Assembly (NCBI RefSeq): GCF_965638725.1
Contig: NC_134949.1
Span: 123,874,294-123,938,293 of the forward strand
Direction: 5' to 3'
DNA length: 64,000 nt
From: Aptenodytes patagonicus
Lineage: Eukaryota; Chordata; Aves; Sphenisciformes; Spheniscidae
Positions 32,517 to 45,907 of the stretch are shown in pieces (positions within the stretch are counted from its first letter, which is position 1; every line of letters begins with the position of its first letter). Position numbers and translations under genes: made by a program. A model generated the notes under the pieces. That model did no database searches. It was given only the letters and a program-made list of their open reading frames with translations, and was not told the DNA's origin.

Positions 32517-34832
32517 ATGCTGACATTTCCAGTTTGGCGTACTTCGAAGGAGAAAGTGATTCAACACTTAAGATGGAGAAGTTACTTACTAGTCGTGGAA
32601 GTCCCTTGAGAGATGTGGTCTTCATGTGCCATTTCTTCCCACCTTCCTCAGAACCACATGGATTTTGCATAGGTGCATGAAGCATAATGAAAGGTGGGGA
32701 GTGAACACATCCACCATGGCTACTGCACAGATGAAGTCTGTATTGTCTGATAGTGTAAGTATCAATGTGGACTATAGATCTCGGAGAGTTCAAGTTACAG
32801 GCAAGTGATCCTTTCCCTTTTTCAGACTGGTTTTCTTGCATGCCTTACGTGTACTTACTTCTCTGTCTTGATAGTAGATCTTTTAAAAGGTCATCTTTAT
32901 GTCTCAATTCTGCATACGTACTTATTTAAATATATGTGTCTGTATGTATGTGTAATCATTTTTCCACGAGAGAAAAACGGTCCGTTGGTTACCTTAAACC
33001 ATGTGCCTTTTTTTGTAAGTTCGGTGAGGGGCTGAAAAAGCCCAGGCTGCAGAAGCACAAACCATGGGACTTCTGTGTAAAAACAAAGTGCAGAGCGACC
33101 GCTGGATGTCACTCTTCTAACGGGATTCCTCCTCCTGGGCCTATGGGGAAAAAATGCCACCAGCAGCAGGAAGGGGAAAGAAAACACAGTTTTCCTTTTA
33201 AAAACAAGTTGTAGGTGAATCTATACAGCAAATGTATGTTGTCACCAAATTGTTTTTATTGTTTCTACAAGTTTCCTCCTAAGATAACGGGTTTGTTTTC
33301 TTATGAATGACATTTTATAATTGACTAAGGAAGGTAAGTCCATACCATGGTAGCCTTTCTCTGGTGGGAGATGTAAAATGATAAACCTGAAACGCCACAT
33401 GCAGCCCCGAAATTTCCAAGAATGTCTTAAGCATCATTTCTCTTGAAAAGCTCTTTGAAGAAGGAATGGGAGGGAGCTGGAAGGCATGTGAACCATCTGG
33501 TTAGTATACGCTCCAGCTTCAGCCAGCTTTTGATTGTCTTGTCATGAGTTCCCAAGTTGTGATACACAGATTGCTACAGGTACACAAAGTATTTCAACGT
33601 CCAGGAACTGCTGCTGCCACCACCAGTGCTAGCACTTACCGCTCTGGGTGGGAATTGGCAAAAAAGAAGAGAAAAATATTTGCATGCCCCACCCATAAGT
33701 CAAAAACCAGTCAATCGTGTGTCCGTATAACAATACCATCTTATCTGTCCTAATCTGTTTTAAAAGGTTGCACTGCCATGTTATTTGTCTTCCAGCCCAT
33801 TAAAAGGAAATTAAAAAGATGAGGGCAGAGTCACACAAAGCTGCTGGTGTCTAGGAGAGAGTGGCCGTGAGGGTGACAAGTGTAAGGGCAATACGCAAGC
33901 GATCCTCACACATGAACTGTGTTCTGTGTGCAAGAGCAAAAAGATGTACAACTCCTTACTTGCGTGTCACTTTTCATTCCTGCCTGGAAAGACACTTCTT
34001 GCTGCTTCCACCATGTGTCAGGTTAGTGCTGCCCAGTCAATGATCTGTCTTTTCCATTGTTGAGTTACTGCTAGTTAGAATCATGAGGATCTCTTGCTCC
34101 TTAACATATGTGGACATACCACCTTAAAAACCAAATACTTCTGTGAGCCACTGAACTAGTGAGGCCTTGTTTCATATGGATATATAGCTAATTGCAGTAG
34201 GGGTTGCAGCTTTTTAGATGGGGGAGGATTCACGACTGTCTTGCTCCTGGAAAGACTTTCTAGTGTATAATAATGGTTAATTTCTAGATGGCTAGACATC
34301 ATGCTCCTGTGCTATTGACGTTAGTTTTAATTTTTCTTCTATCCAGCTACCTATATTAATACATCTTGTAATTACTTAACCACTGCCTTTTTGTCAAAAT
34401 TTGGTTGATATTTGCCTATGCATTCAAAACATAATCTCTGTATTGTGTATGCACATTCCCTATGTTTACATAAACTTCATGTCTTATGAAGGAAAACAGG
34501 CTTACCAAGTAACTATATTGCGTGTGTGTTTTCTGCTATAGCAGTTGCAGGATCGTGAAGAAGAGGCAGACTGGAGTTACGTGATAGTGCATGGTATCAT
34601 AAGTTACGTGATAACGGGATTTGCTACTTTTCACACTGCTCTTTTCTTTGTGCTACTATAAACGATTTTTCTGTTGCAGTTCAAAGGCTCTAGATCATTG
34701 CTACATGGCAATAGCAAATTTCATTGTGGAATTTATGTAGACAAATCAGTATTACAAGCACGTATGAAACTGGAGAGAGGTCATTCCCAAACATAGCATA
34801 CAAGGGCTAGATCTTCAGAAGTACTAAGAGCT
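32517..34832. other. Intergenic, nothing recognised
   Basis: About 2.3 kb with only short, unconvincing open frames. No repeat I can name. Confidence 0.5.
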
Positions 34833-34899
34833 CATGGGGGGGTTGGCCTAGATGATCTTTAAAGGTCAGGTCCCCCCCAACCCAAACCATTCTATGATA
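34833..34899 (+). mobile_element. CR1 LINE 3' end fragment
   Basis: GGGGTTGGCCTAGATGATC, then TTTAAAGGTC and CCAAACCATTCTATGA: the terminal part of a CR1 of a different subtype from the one at 32446. One copy of the tail unit remains. The rest of the element is missing. Confidence 0.8.
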
Positions 34900-36045
34900 A
34901 GTAGAGGCTGTGGACTGATGTGTTGAGCAGTACTGTTTTGTCAGTATCTAAAAGCTCCTACAAACAGAAGGTACAGCTTTTTAATATGAAGAATTATATG
35001 GAAACGGGTTGTTTTACCAGTCCACTTGTAACTCGCCTCATAGATAATGAATATCTCTCCTATATTTGTCCGGGCAAATATAGGAGATGTGCTACCTCAA
35101 ATCTTGTTTGATAGATGAGGAACACCATTGAGTACCTTCTCCAAACTTTAAGCTTCTGTTTGGACAAAGTGGAAATACCCACAAGGCATTGAGGCTACCA
35201 GCTGGACTCTTATCCCTCTGTATTTCCCTGGGGTGAGGACAAAGCTCTTGGAACAACAGGCAGAAAGACACTTGTAGCAGCCCCAGATCTGTAAGTGCTC
35301 CCTGTGCACTCTGAGTCCAAAAAGGAAATCATGGTCAGGCAGATGTGAGACAGTGCTCCTACCCAGTGGTACCTCCTGATTTTCTCTTTGCCATATGAGA
35401 GGTGGGAAAGGGCCTTAGTTGTTGAAAAGGAGAAGAAGGGTGTAGGTAGAAATGGAGGTGGCTGGGAGAGGAAAAGTAACCAGTGTGGATTAAGTTTTTT
35501 GAGCTGGGATGTAGAGAGATATTTGAGGGTTGGTAACTAAAGGAGAAGAAACTAGCAGTTGGGAAAAAGAAGTAGGTGGGGAAGCCGAGAGTGCAGAAAG
35601 CCTGATTAGTGGTAGGTGGCAGGGAGGGAGTTTGGTATCATTGGGAGTTCCTGTGTAGGACTCTCAGCCCAGTGACAATCCTTTTTACCCAAGAGCACCT
35701 AGTTTCCCAGGTTGGGTTATAGTTGTGTTACTGCTTTTTTTTTTTTCTTCCCCCTCCCTGGAATGGGAAGGCTCTTTTCTTGCCACAAAACTCTTAGTTT
35801 TGCAGTCTCCTGCCAGCAGGTGACAGCATTCTCCAAAACTAAGCAAACTGAGCAGAAACCTCTACTCCAGACTTATGTCTACTTAAAGACATTTCTCATC
35901 ATCTTTATATCTTTTTCTTGTTTGTTTTTTTTTCTAAAAAGTGATTATTTTTCATCCCTTTCCACCTGGTGAAGAAGAAAACTTGAGAATAGGCTTCTAC
36001 AGGAAAGAGTTCTTTCAGGAGGAAAATACAACAGGCTGACTTCAA
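34900..36045. other. Intergenic, with one perfect hairpin
   Basis: Contains the inverted repeat at 35056-35087. A purine-rich stretch runs through about 35400-35640. No exon recognised. Confidence 0.5.
35056..35087. repeat. Perfect 13-bp inverted repeat
   Basis: TCTCCTATATTTG at 35056-35068 pairs without mismatch with 35075-35087 around a 6-nt loop, TCCGGG. Confidence 0.9.
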
Positions 36046-36777
36046 TCAAGAGGTCTCCTCCGTGCTGCCAGCAGTGAAACAGAGCACAGCCTCTCCTACT
36101 CCACTCAGCAGCAGCGTGTCAGGCAAGTCTGAAGGCTTTTCTGGCGGGAGCTGGCACTGCAGACTCCAAGCAGTTGACCTTTGATTAGCCAGCGTCCTGG
36201 GTTGAGGTGACACATACCCCCAGGTTGCAGGAGCGTGAAAGACTTGCTGCACACACATCGAGCAGAACCTCTGGCTGTGGGAGCAACCAGCTAAAGGTCC
36301 TGGTAGTCTTAACAGAGAGACTGACATGAATTTTGGTATTGAGAAAAGTCTACCAGGCAAAGAGCATTTAAGGTGCAAGACGGTACTACATTCACCAGGT
36401 ATTTTTGCCCACTCTCTGCCTTGTTCCAGACAAGCCTGCTCAGGAGATCTCTCAGCCCTTCCTTGGCAGCACTTATGCTGCCAATAAGCTCTGAAGCAAA
36501 ATTCCCACATTTGGTACCAATTATCATTCTCCCTGACTAGCCCGGAGCCCCACACAGCAGGTCTGTTCTTCCTCACATGCGGGGTTTTGGGGCACTGCCA
36601 TTTTCTCAATGCTGTTTCTTTGGGGAGCTGGCAGAGCTGCTTGTTGCAGAGAGATGGCTTGTAGGTGCTAAGATTGCCCTGACCTGGCTGCTCAGGCCTT
36701 GACCGAGTGGCCTTTTCTCTGCCACTGCGCTTTCTGCTCTCCTTCCTCCCTCTTCCATGCATGAGAAGGTCTTCCAT
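36046..36777 (-). CDS. Unidentified open reading frame (243 aa)
   Basis: The longest open frame in the window outside known exons and LTRs. It starts MEDLLMHGRGRKESRKRS, with a basic N-terminus, and contains scattered Cys and Trp residues. I recognise no family, signal peptide, membrane segment or repeat. The local base composition is more GC-rich than the surroundings, which lowers stop frequency, so a chance frame is the simplest reading. It could also be an exon of an unannotated transcript or remains of an old insertion. Confidence 0.15.
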   Translation of the reverse strand: MEDLLMHGRGRKESRKRSGREKATRSRPEQPGQGNLSTYKPSLCNKQLCQLPKETALRKWQCPKTPHVRKNRPAVWGSGLVRENDNWYQMWEFCFRAYWQHKCCQGRAERSPEQACLEQGREWAKIPGECSTVLHLKCSLPGRLFSIPKFMSVSLLRLPGPLAGCSHSQRFCSMCVQQVFHAPATWGYVSPQPRTLANQRSTAWSLQCQLPPEKPSDLPDTLLLSGVGEAVLCFTAGSTEETS

Positions 36778-39700
36778 GCGGTCTAATAATCTTTCTGCGA
36801 CCCGTTGAGCCTCCCACCAGCATGGCCTGCCCCTGCCTGCCCTGCTGCCTGAGTGCTCTGGTGTCTGGGCTGCAGGTGCTCAACCACCAGCAGAAGAGCT
36901 GGAATGTGCAAACGGGGAGCAGTTCAGTTTTCCCCCTGCCGGTTCCCTTTCATGTCTGCCAAACCAGCGTACGCTGCTGTTTTTCTTGAGACTGACAGCC
37001 ACTTTCAGCCAAGTGATATTGCTGAGAATCTGGCTGCTTATTCCCTCAACTGAAAAGCCCAGAAAGCCATGGCCCTGAGGCCTCTTGGCCTGCAACCTAA
37101 GAGGGTTTGCCTCTTAGAGCATGAATAATTAAAAAAGTTCACAGATTTCTTTCTGTCTGGAAACTGGTCATAAATCGGGGCTTGTCCAGGGACTGTGAAA
37201 ACCTGATCCTGCTCTTGAAAGGAGAAGAACCTGGTTTTGTCTTTTAACAGGGGAGCTGTTGGTATCTTTCCTGTATGGACTGATCGGTGTTTGTCTTAAT
37301 CCCCCAAAGTCTTCATGTTTGGAGTTTGTTTGTGCTCCAGTTATTTAAAACCGGCTGTCTGCAGCGACATTAGGTTCATTCTATGCATCAAGTACACATA
37401 CGCATGCATACACACTCTTCCCTATATGGGCGTTCTTCTTTAATATTTTCCATTTAAAATGTTTTTCTTGCTACGAGTTACATTAACCAGGAAAGCTTAA
37501 TTTTGAAGGGCCTTATGTCTCTGACGTTCTTCTGTAGATTCTTCCCTCGCATGATGTGATTCTTGGGCACAACAATGATGATGATAAATAATGTCAGCTT
37601 TTGTATCAGTATAAACTTCTCCTATGTATTTAGCCAGCAAAAGTAAGTAAACAAGCTGGGCAGGCATTTTTGTTTTGATTTCAGCAAAGCTGAAATAAGG
37701 AATTCTTAAATGTTGTTTGCTAAGGGAAATGGAAATAGGCCAGATTGAAATGGGAATGGCCATGGCTATCTGTGTGATCTTAGCCTGTTTAATTGAATGA
37801 GTTTTAAATAGTAGTTTGAGCTAAATCACTGAGTGCTGCCTCCTGCATGCCTGGAACTGCAGGAGCCTTGTGGATGTTTTTTGTTTTCCCTTTTCCTGGC
37901 ACCAGTGGGGTTGCACCAGCTGGATATACTTACAAATAAATAGCGGGGCAGGAAAGAAGGTATGGATTTACTCTGCAAGTAGAAGAGAGATAATATGTTG
38001 GCTGTGTGCTCCAGTATTCTAAATTTGAGCTTTGACCCCGTGAAAATGCTGCATCTCTGCTGTATGATCGATCATTACAAGAAGGCAATGTCTGGAGCCA
38101 GCAACAAGCTAAATCAGTGTTTCTTGCTTGCATACGCGGTAATAACACAAAACAGTCTTCTGCAATATTTTGTCTAGATACAATGTGTGTAATTTAAAGC
38201 AGACAGTACAGTAACAGAGATGAGCTATTGGTCATGGCAATATACCTCTTGGAATGGTGAATCCTCTCTAGTGGGGAAGGGTACAATTGCACTTTGTACC
38301 TAGATAGTGTTCTTCAAGAATGTTGGAGTCCCTTGCAAACGCCTGGTATGTATTAGCTGCTGGCGTAGGTGCTGGTAGTAAACACACTGTTGCTTCTATT
38401 TCACTCACCGGTTTCCCAGAAATAGGGAAGCAATTTTCAAAATGGCATTGGAAGTTTGCAACAACCTAGGAGTATTGTCAAGTGTATTCACGCTTCTTTA
38501 TTTCTACAAAATTTGCAAATCTAAGTCATGTTCTTTACATTAATTCCTGCCAGGAGCTGAGATATCTTATCATGTGACAGGTTTTGACCTCATTTTTCGT
38601 AGATGTAATATAAAGAATTTTATTTTTCTAACTAGCTAACAAAGCAAAATCCAACTCTTCTGACGTAGGCTGTGGAAGTTCCTTTCCTCATACGTTTTTT
38701 TAGTCAGTGTAGAAGAGCTTGTTGTGATACTGCAGAGAATGGAGTGGGAGGGGGGCGAGAGAGAAAATGTAATAAAATTACAGAAAATAATAAATTATTG
38801 TAGCAGTCATAAGATAAAGTAATTCAGGGCTTTGAACATTAAAATTTTACTTACAAGCCATTTCAAATATGAAGGGCATCTAAACTGACTACCTGTCCTT
38901 TTTTCTTCCTTCTTGCTTTCTGCAGTAAGAGGTGATTTTCACTTATATAGTTTCTGGTTGGATAACTCAAGGTTAATTTTGGAGTGAATTTTTAAATATG
39001 AGCTATAAATCCATGAGGATAAGGGTCACAGTGAAGGGGTAATATAACCTTATCTATTGTACAGACATTCTTGCTATATCAATCATTACTGTAACAAAGG
39101 GATAATTATATTCTATAACAGTAACAAACAATGTTGCCTCTTAGTTTTAACAGCAGAATTCAGATGCAATCTGCTTTCAGGTGCTTAATAAATTCAGGAT
39201 CATGCCTGAGCGTTTACTCAAAGTAGCCACATGATGGCAATATTGCTAATCTTTAACTTTATTAATTTAACCAACTTGCTAGCCCTGTTTTTGATTCAGA
39301 ATAAGGTATGTAATTCTACTAGAATACTGAAGTTCTCTGGTTTTCAGAGGAAAGCTTTCTTTCACGATTTGACTTTATATACATGATACGTGTTCTATAT
39401 ATGGCCCGTGGTTACATCCCTGACTTCAGGGGGAAAAAAGTGAACAGCGATACTGCTTGATCTGTGACACCACGTAGTCATAAATGTGCTGTACTATGCG
39501 TGTGGGTGATGCTGAGGCTTTGGAAGCATGCATTAACCATACTATGGGAGAGTAACAAAAGGAAGAAAGGAAGTATGAAACAAAGGTGTTTTCTCTGTAA
39601 CTGAGGACACAGAATTTTTTACAGTCCATCGTTTCTGATAAGCCCCGTGGAGCAATTACTTTATGAATTGTGTCACAAAGGTATTTTCATTCTCTGTGTT

Positions 39701-40196
39701 AAAGAACATGCAAAGCTCGGTACGTACCCCCTACGCTACCTGGCCAGGGGCGACCTCTGCAACCCCGCATAGCCCACCACAGGGTCAGGGCCTGCTTCAG
39801 ACTGTCCACCAAATGACTGCCAAACACAAGCGCCTTTAGAGTCCCCAGCATGAATGAGGGCAATGTAGAAGGGCTTATGGCAGAGGCTTCAGAGGAGGAT
39901 TGGGGAAAAAAAGCGGAAGACACCTGTGGCCTGGGAAAGAGAGGTTCTTGCATAAGTGGAGACATGCCCGAGAGAGCATACCAGCACAAAGGGCTGGTTG
40001 CTGAAGAAAGGGGGATAGAGAAAGGCACACTGAGCCAGTAGTGATAACAGTGGGGTGACAGCAGCAGGGATGCGTGGAGGTAAACTTGGTTCTGCCCAGA
40101 AAACCATGACACTGAAATCAAGCTGCTTTATGAGGCGCTCTGTGGGTTTCAGCTCAACACAGGCAGGTTTTTAACAGGCAGGAGGAGAAAATGCTA

Positions 40197-40240
40197 CTTT
40201 CCCCTTTTTTTTCTTTTTCTTTTTTTCTTTTTTCCCTTTT
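40197..40240 (+). repeat. 44-nt pure pyrimidine tract
   Basis: Only C and T for 44 bases, with blocks of T separated by C. Possible triplex-forming sequence. Confidence 0.85.
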
Positions 40241-42130
40241 ATGAGCTGCAGTGGAACCTGTAAAAGGATTGTCCCTAGTGAGAACCAAGCAATTTCTGAA
40301 ATGGTACAGCTATAAAACAGGAGAACAGGATCTGGCACCAGTGAAGGAGCTCAGCTGAGTTCAAGCAAGATCTTCATTAATGTCCTTCGATTCTTGATGT
40401 GATAAATATGGGCGAGTTTTGGTGGAGACTGGAGGAAAAATGTGTTCTTTTAGCCAAAGTAACTATCATCTTGACAAACATTTTGCTGGATTGTTATTTG
40501 AATGAATATTTAATGTAAAACATGCAACCTGCTCTAATAAGAGCGCATTCATAATTTCTAGCATGCTAGTCCTGTCCAAAATTCACTTGGCTTTGCTCTG
40601 GGTAAGGGATACCTTAAGAAGGAAATGTTGGACTGCAGCTACACTTGGCTGAAGCACACAGTACAACATGAACAGCTGTGGAAGCCAGATTTACTGCAAT
40701 AAGTGAGGCTGCTAAAATCCTGACATTACTTTGATATTTTTTTTAATGAAAAAGTCCAATATAGAGTTTATGACTTTTCATACAGTTATTTATTTTAGGA
40801 ATAAGAGATCTGCCAAACACAGCAGGTAGTTAATACCCAATTCAGACTGCATTTAAATAGGAAAGGAGCTATTGGCTACATCCTTTGGGACTCTGTGATT
40901 AACCTACAGGGAGCTGTAGGTGGCTTTTTCCACATGCATTCAGATGAAACATGAGTTGGAGTTGGCTGCCATTGAATATCTTGAAGTTTAAATCAGATGT
41001 AGCAGATAATTCAGCTTATCCTCTGCTGAAATATTCCTTTCCTCTGGACACGAAGATAGGCCCACTGTAGATGGCATCGAGCTGGGATACAGATTCAATC
41101 CCTGCCTCTGTCCCGGACATAGGGTGTGTTACCCCTACTCAGAAATAAGTGTCGTCGTGCTCTGCCACCATCTGGTGTCTGAGCTGCACATGGGTGCTTG
41201 GTGCGAACTACAGCTTTCGAGCGTAGCTCTCCATGAGTATCCCACGCCAGGCAGCAGTTGTTTGTGCCGAGCTCCAGAGGCCCTGTGTTTGGCCCCTGCT
41301 GTTGACTCTGGCGTCTCAGGCTGATTTGGGGGATTATAGGGTTCAGTCACAAACCTGCTTCATCCTGCACTGCGAGGGGCTGGGGATGGGTGTCATTGGT
41401 TAGAGCTGAACAGGCTTGTCACTCTTTAAAACCTCGCTAGTGAACTTGCCAGCATTCATCTAACTCTCCCCTTTGCTCAGTACTCATCATAAAAAAGCAG
41501 GGATAACAATCCTCACATCCCGCCTGAGGGTGCTCTGAGGCTAAATCCATCAGTGTTTCTGAGACTGCCAGTGATGCGGGCCACATAAATATCCCTGTAG
41601 ATACCACAGGACAGGATAATACCTTCCATATTCCAAGTATCTCATAGGATTTCCTAGGGGTAATGAGTTAAATGCTGATGGTGCAGACATTGTGTACAAA
41701 TGTAGCAGCCATTAGGCGTTTATTAATATAATGCGATAGACATCAGGGCTTAGCTGCTAAACCTCTTGTTGGGTAGGACACTGGAGCTATTTGCTACTGA
41801 TGTGACAATCCATTCAACAGGGCTTCTTAGGAGCTTTTCTAGTCTAAGATCACTGTTCAGTTCTTATCACAGGAGCTCATTACTTTGTTTCTACTCTATC
41901 AGACCCAATCAGCAAGATTTTTAATTCTTTGTCTATCCATTATAATAGTAGTTATAACTGTCAGAGAGATGGCCTGAACAAGCTTGGCAAAGTTTTAGGT
42001 CCCTTGATGCACAGAAGTGTTTCAAAGCCCACACACAAGTCCAGATATAAGGGTGTGGTACAGCAAAGTTAAGACATATTATCAAGAAGTTTAAGCTATG
42101 TTCTGTATTTTGCAGATCTTTATAAATAAA

Positions 42131-42143
42131 GAGAGAGAGAGAG
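42131..42143 (+). repeat. Short GA dinucleotide run
   Basis: Six and a half GA units. Confidence 0.85.
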
Positions 42144-45100
42144 CGCTACACCCATGGTGTAAAAAAGTTATGATTATTAACTTGGCCATCTTTGATGTCT
42201 TGAACCATCAGAAGAGAGAATATTTTGTAAAGAGCATGGAAGAAACTTTTTATCCAGGCTTCCTTCAGAAATGTCATATCTGCTTATGCTGAGTTTTGTT
42301 CTTAAAAAAAAAAAAAAAAGCTAAAATCTGTCCAGTTCACTCTTCAGCAACTGAATTAAATCTTCAACTGGTCAGTGCTAGTTTGCACTCTGTTAAAATG
42401 CAGTGCTGATCAATCCATAATTTTTTGAATAATGTTTTCTGCCCAAAAGCACCCTCAGTATCTGACTTGAAATGTTGCTTCTTTCAAGCTTCTTTTTTCC
42501 CAACCGGCAGTGCAACATGCTTGCCTGCTGTTGATGAAAGGAAAAGGAAAGTTACAGTGTTTAGTATGTGGATGTAGAATGGGTGCTTCATTGTTGAGGA
42601 ATAAAATATCAATTCACAAAAGCCAATAAATCCATAAGTTTTCATCTTTAAAGAGTTTATTATCTAGTTCAAAAATGAACTATTGCATGGGAAGATGAGT
42701 ACAAATTACCTAGGGAATGGAAGAATCAAGATACAGAATGAAGATGGAGCTTCATAGTATATTTTTCTTAGAAATGTCTGTTAATCAATAGTATTTTACA
42801 ATACAGTAGCAACTTCCTGCAAGCATGGAGTCAACCACATGATTTCATCTACGTTGTACATTTTCAACATTTACAGTTTGATATATGGGTGTCAACCATA
42901 AATAAAGGAACAAATACTAGCATTAACCCTGGTGACGTCTGATTGCTAAAGATGGATCAAAAATAATAATAGTTAGTATGTGAAATGAGTTTGCAGCCAG
43001 AATGTTAAAAAGCTGTACAAACAGCACAGATTTTTTAAATGAGCACTTTTATCCAGCCTACCAAATCAGTGAAAGAATGTGCAGAGGAGCTAGAGAAGTC
43101 AGGAGGGAACCAACTGCAGAACTGATTCTTTAGATCTATTTTCTTCTGCTTGTCTTTGGTGACCCATGTTTGTCATTTCCCTTGCATTACCTGATTATAA
43201 GTTTGCGTGGTAAAATCAATAGGGCTTTTTTGGTGCTCTATTTAGTAGCTAGTGAAACCATCAGTTAGTGTCTGAGAGATGCAGAAACATAAGCTCCATT
43301 CTTCACCTCTGAACGGTGTGTGAGATGACCCTATAATATCCCAGAAACTCTAAAGGTTAAAATTTAGTTACTTGTTTAGGCAGAGTGAGTGGTTTACTTC
43401 AGACACAGTCTAGGCATAAAGGTTTGGGAAATCTGACTATGCAACGTATAGGCTGATATTCAGTATTTATAATATACTTGTTACTATGAATATATCTATA
43501 TCATGAACGTCAGTCAACGCATATTCATCTTGCTTACAAAGCAGCCAACAGACCAGAGGTGGTTGGAGAATGGTTAACTGTAACAACTGAACTTTGACAA
43601 ACCGCTTGCCGAGATGTTGCCTGGGACTGACAGGGACGAGTTTTTTCCCTTCCTCTCAGGAAATGATGAAGCTCACTAAGGAGAAAACAAAGAACATAAG
43701 TGGCCAAAACACATCTTCAAAATGTCTTGCAGAAGTAATAGAGGAACCTTTAGACAGGGCTGGGGAAAGAGAAGCAGACCTTGCAGCAGATTGTGTCGAC
43801 AGAAGTTGCCACAGGACTGGCCACGTTGAGAGAAAGCCTGAGCTGTATGCCTAGAGACCGTAAAACCTCCTGGGGAAGAGAGGGCTAATGTGAGACATCT
43901 TGTGTCCGCGAAGTGTGAGCTTCTCTAATAACCAATATTCTCCCGTTTTGGCCTTTGAAGCAATGAGACGTTCAGAAGTTCTGTTCAAAGCCCATTGCTG
44001 GTTTTATGGGTCAGCTTGTTTGTGTCTGCCATGTAACTTCTGCGATGAGGCAGCAAACTAAAAGCCAGAAGACTCCTAATTGCTTTGGGATTCTGGGATA
44101 GGATGAGTTTAAGCTGTGGGAGGAACCTGAGGTGTCATTGCTGGAGTCCAGAGACTGGAGGTTGTACTGTGTACTCCAGCGCTTCAGGTGTGCTACTGGA
44201 CACAGGATCCGCAGTGCAGTAACATGCCAGGAGATCCCAAATGAGGGTCTGTGGCTGGATGCTGCCGAGACTCCAGAGGCTGGATGGCCTGAGAACTGCA
44301 AAGAGCTTCACTGCACGGGTAAGGTGAACGGCGTTTCTGGTGGGGCACTTGTCAGGTAACGATGCCAAGAGTTATGTGTGAATGTGGATCTGGAAGCACG
44401 GTGTTTGTTACGTGTTCAAGTTACTAAATTAACACTTTTGTATTACTGGGGATGGAAATACCTTTTCCTCACTCCTGCTTTTCTGCTGCTGGCAACTTAT
44501 ATAACTATAGCTGCAAAGTGATGATTTTCCCTCATTGTAGAGGAAGCAAATACCAATTCCATAAAACTATAGGAAACACTAACAATTGTAAAGCTGACTC
44601 ACTGAGCTGACAGTGCTCACTGAAAGGAAAATATTTTACTAAACTGTCCTGGTTTCCAGGGGGTTCTTCTTCAACTTCCTTCCAAGAGTGAGGAGACAAA
44701 AGATGGTCTCACTTTGCATACATGATGTAACCCAAATCTGATATAACGTTATCTGATCTTTGCAGTATAACTGATTCTGTAAACAAAATATTGAAATAAG
44801 GGTATTTTCTGCATTCTGTTTAAAAATACATATTAAAGATAGGAAGCTGAGAGTGTTAAAATAAACCTTAACTGCTAAAATAAAACTTTCAAACAATCTG
44901 AACAATTTAAGCCACTTAAACAAATGTTCTTGATTAATGGCCAATATAAGTGAGAGCTCTTGTTGTCTTGGAGATTGCTTCAGTGTTGGTAATATTACCT
45001 TTGAGTAATGCATCTACAAAAAGAATGGCAAAGTATTTATGCACTTAAAGGTTTACATGAATCATTACAGTACTTCCCTTCTATACGTGCTTGTAATGAC

Positions 45101-45902
45101 AGTGATCTTTAAACTTCTCAGAGAAAGCCAACTGTTCAGATTAACTGTATACAAAGAAGATTATAAAGTTGGGATTTTTTTGTGAAATAGCCTTGACTGC
45201 AGCGAGGCAAAGAATGGTGATGCTTCTTTCACAAACACAGATTTGGTGTAAGAACTTGGATTTTACATCACGCAAGTTTGAAGAAAAGAAGGGAACTTGA
45301 GGTTATGTTCCAACAACTACTTTTTGGTCTCTTTCTTTCTGTACTCAGGTCCTTCATAGTTGACTTCAGCCACGCTGGCTAAGTAAGTGGAAGTTTCCAT
45401 AGCCTGTCTGAATATTTATTTTAATTTTTGTTCTTGTGTGGTTCCATTTTTCTGTTATTAACTAGATCAGACCAAATCCTCAACAAAACAACGTCTTTGA
45501 CCAATAACCTGACAAATACCTTTCAGTTCCCTTCTGTGCAATTTACTTTGTTGAATTTCTTACTGTGCAAATGTATGCTGTGTTTGTGTCCAGTCCTATC
45601 CATGCTCAGTAAGCATTTCAACTTACTTACGGTAGTTAGATGCAAATGTGATGTCAACTAGTCAGTGGTGGCTACAACAAAATATCTGAGCTGCTCCGCT
45701 CAGATTAGAACTAGAGGACTGGATAGTTTGTATGTTGTCACGATGCTACATCTTTGTAAAGGATATTTAGAATGATGTCTCTGACCCGTTCTTTCGGTTT
45801 TTTAATTTTATTTTCCCAGTTTTGAACAGTTGACAAAGATTTTGTTGCATTCTATTTCTCTACCTTGTCAGTTGTATCTTAGAAACCTGCTGAATTTTTT
45901 TT

Positions 45903-45907
45903 GCCAC
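45903..45907. repeat. Target-site duplication, left (GCCAC)
   Basis: Directly before the LTR's TG end; repeated exactly at 47040-47044. Confidence 0.87.

Larger units (their letters stand above)
36778..45902. other. Gene desert between CHAF1B and CLDN14, first part
   Basis: About 9 kb of unique-looking, mostly AT-rich DNA. I see a 44-nt pyrimidine run (40197-40240), a GA run (42131-42143) and a poly-A run (42304-42319). No exon, RNA gene or recognisable element. Regulatory DNA may lie here but cannot be picked out from one sequence. Confidence 0.5.

Noticed and set aside
42304..42319. Poly-A run as a retrocopy tail
   Set aside because: The upstream sequence does not resemble any gene I know, and no duplication is visible.
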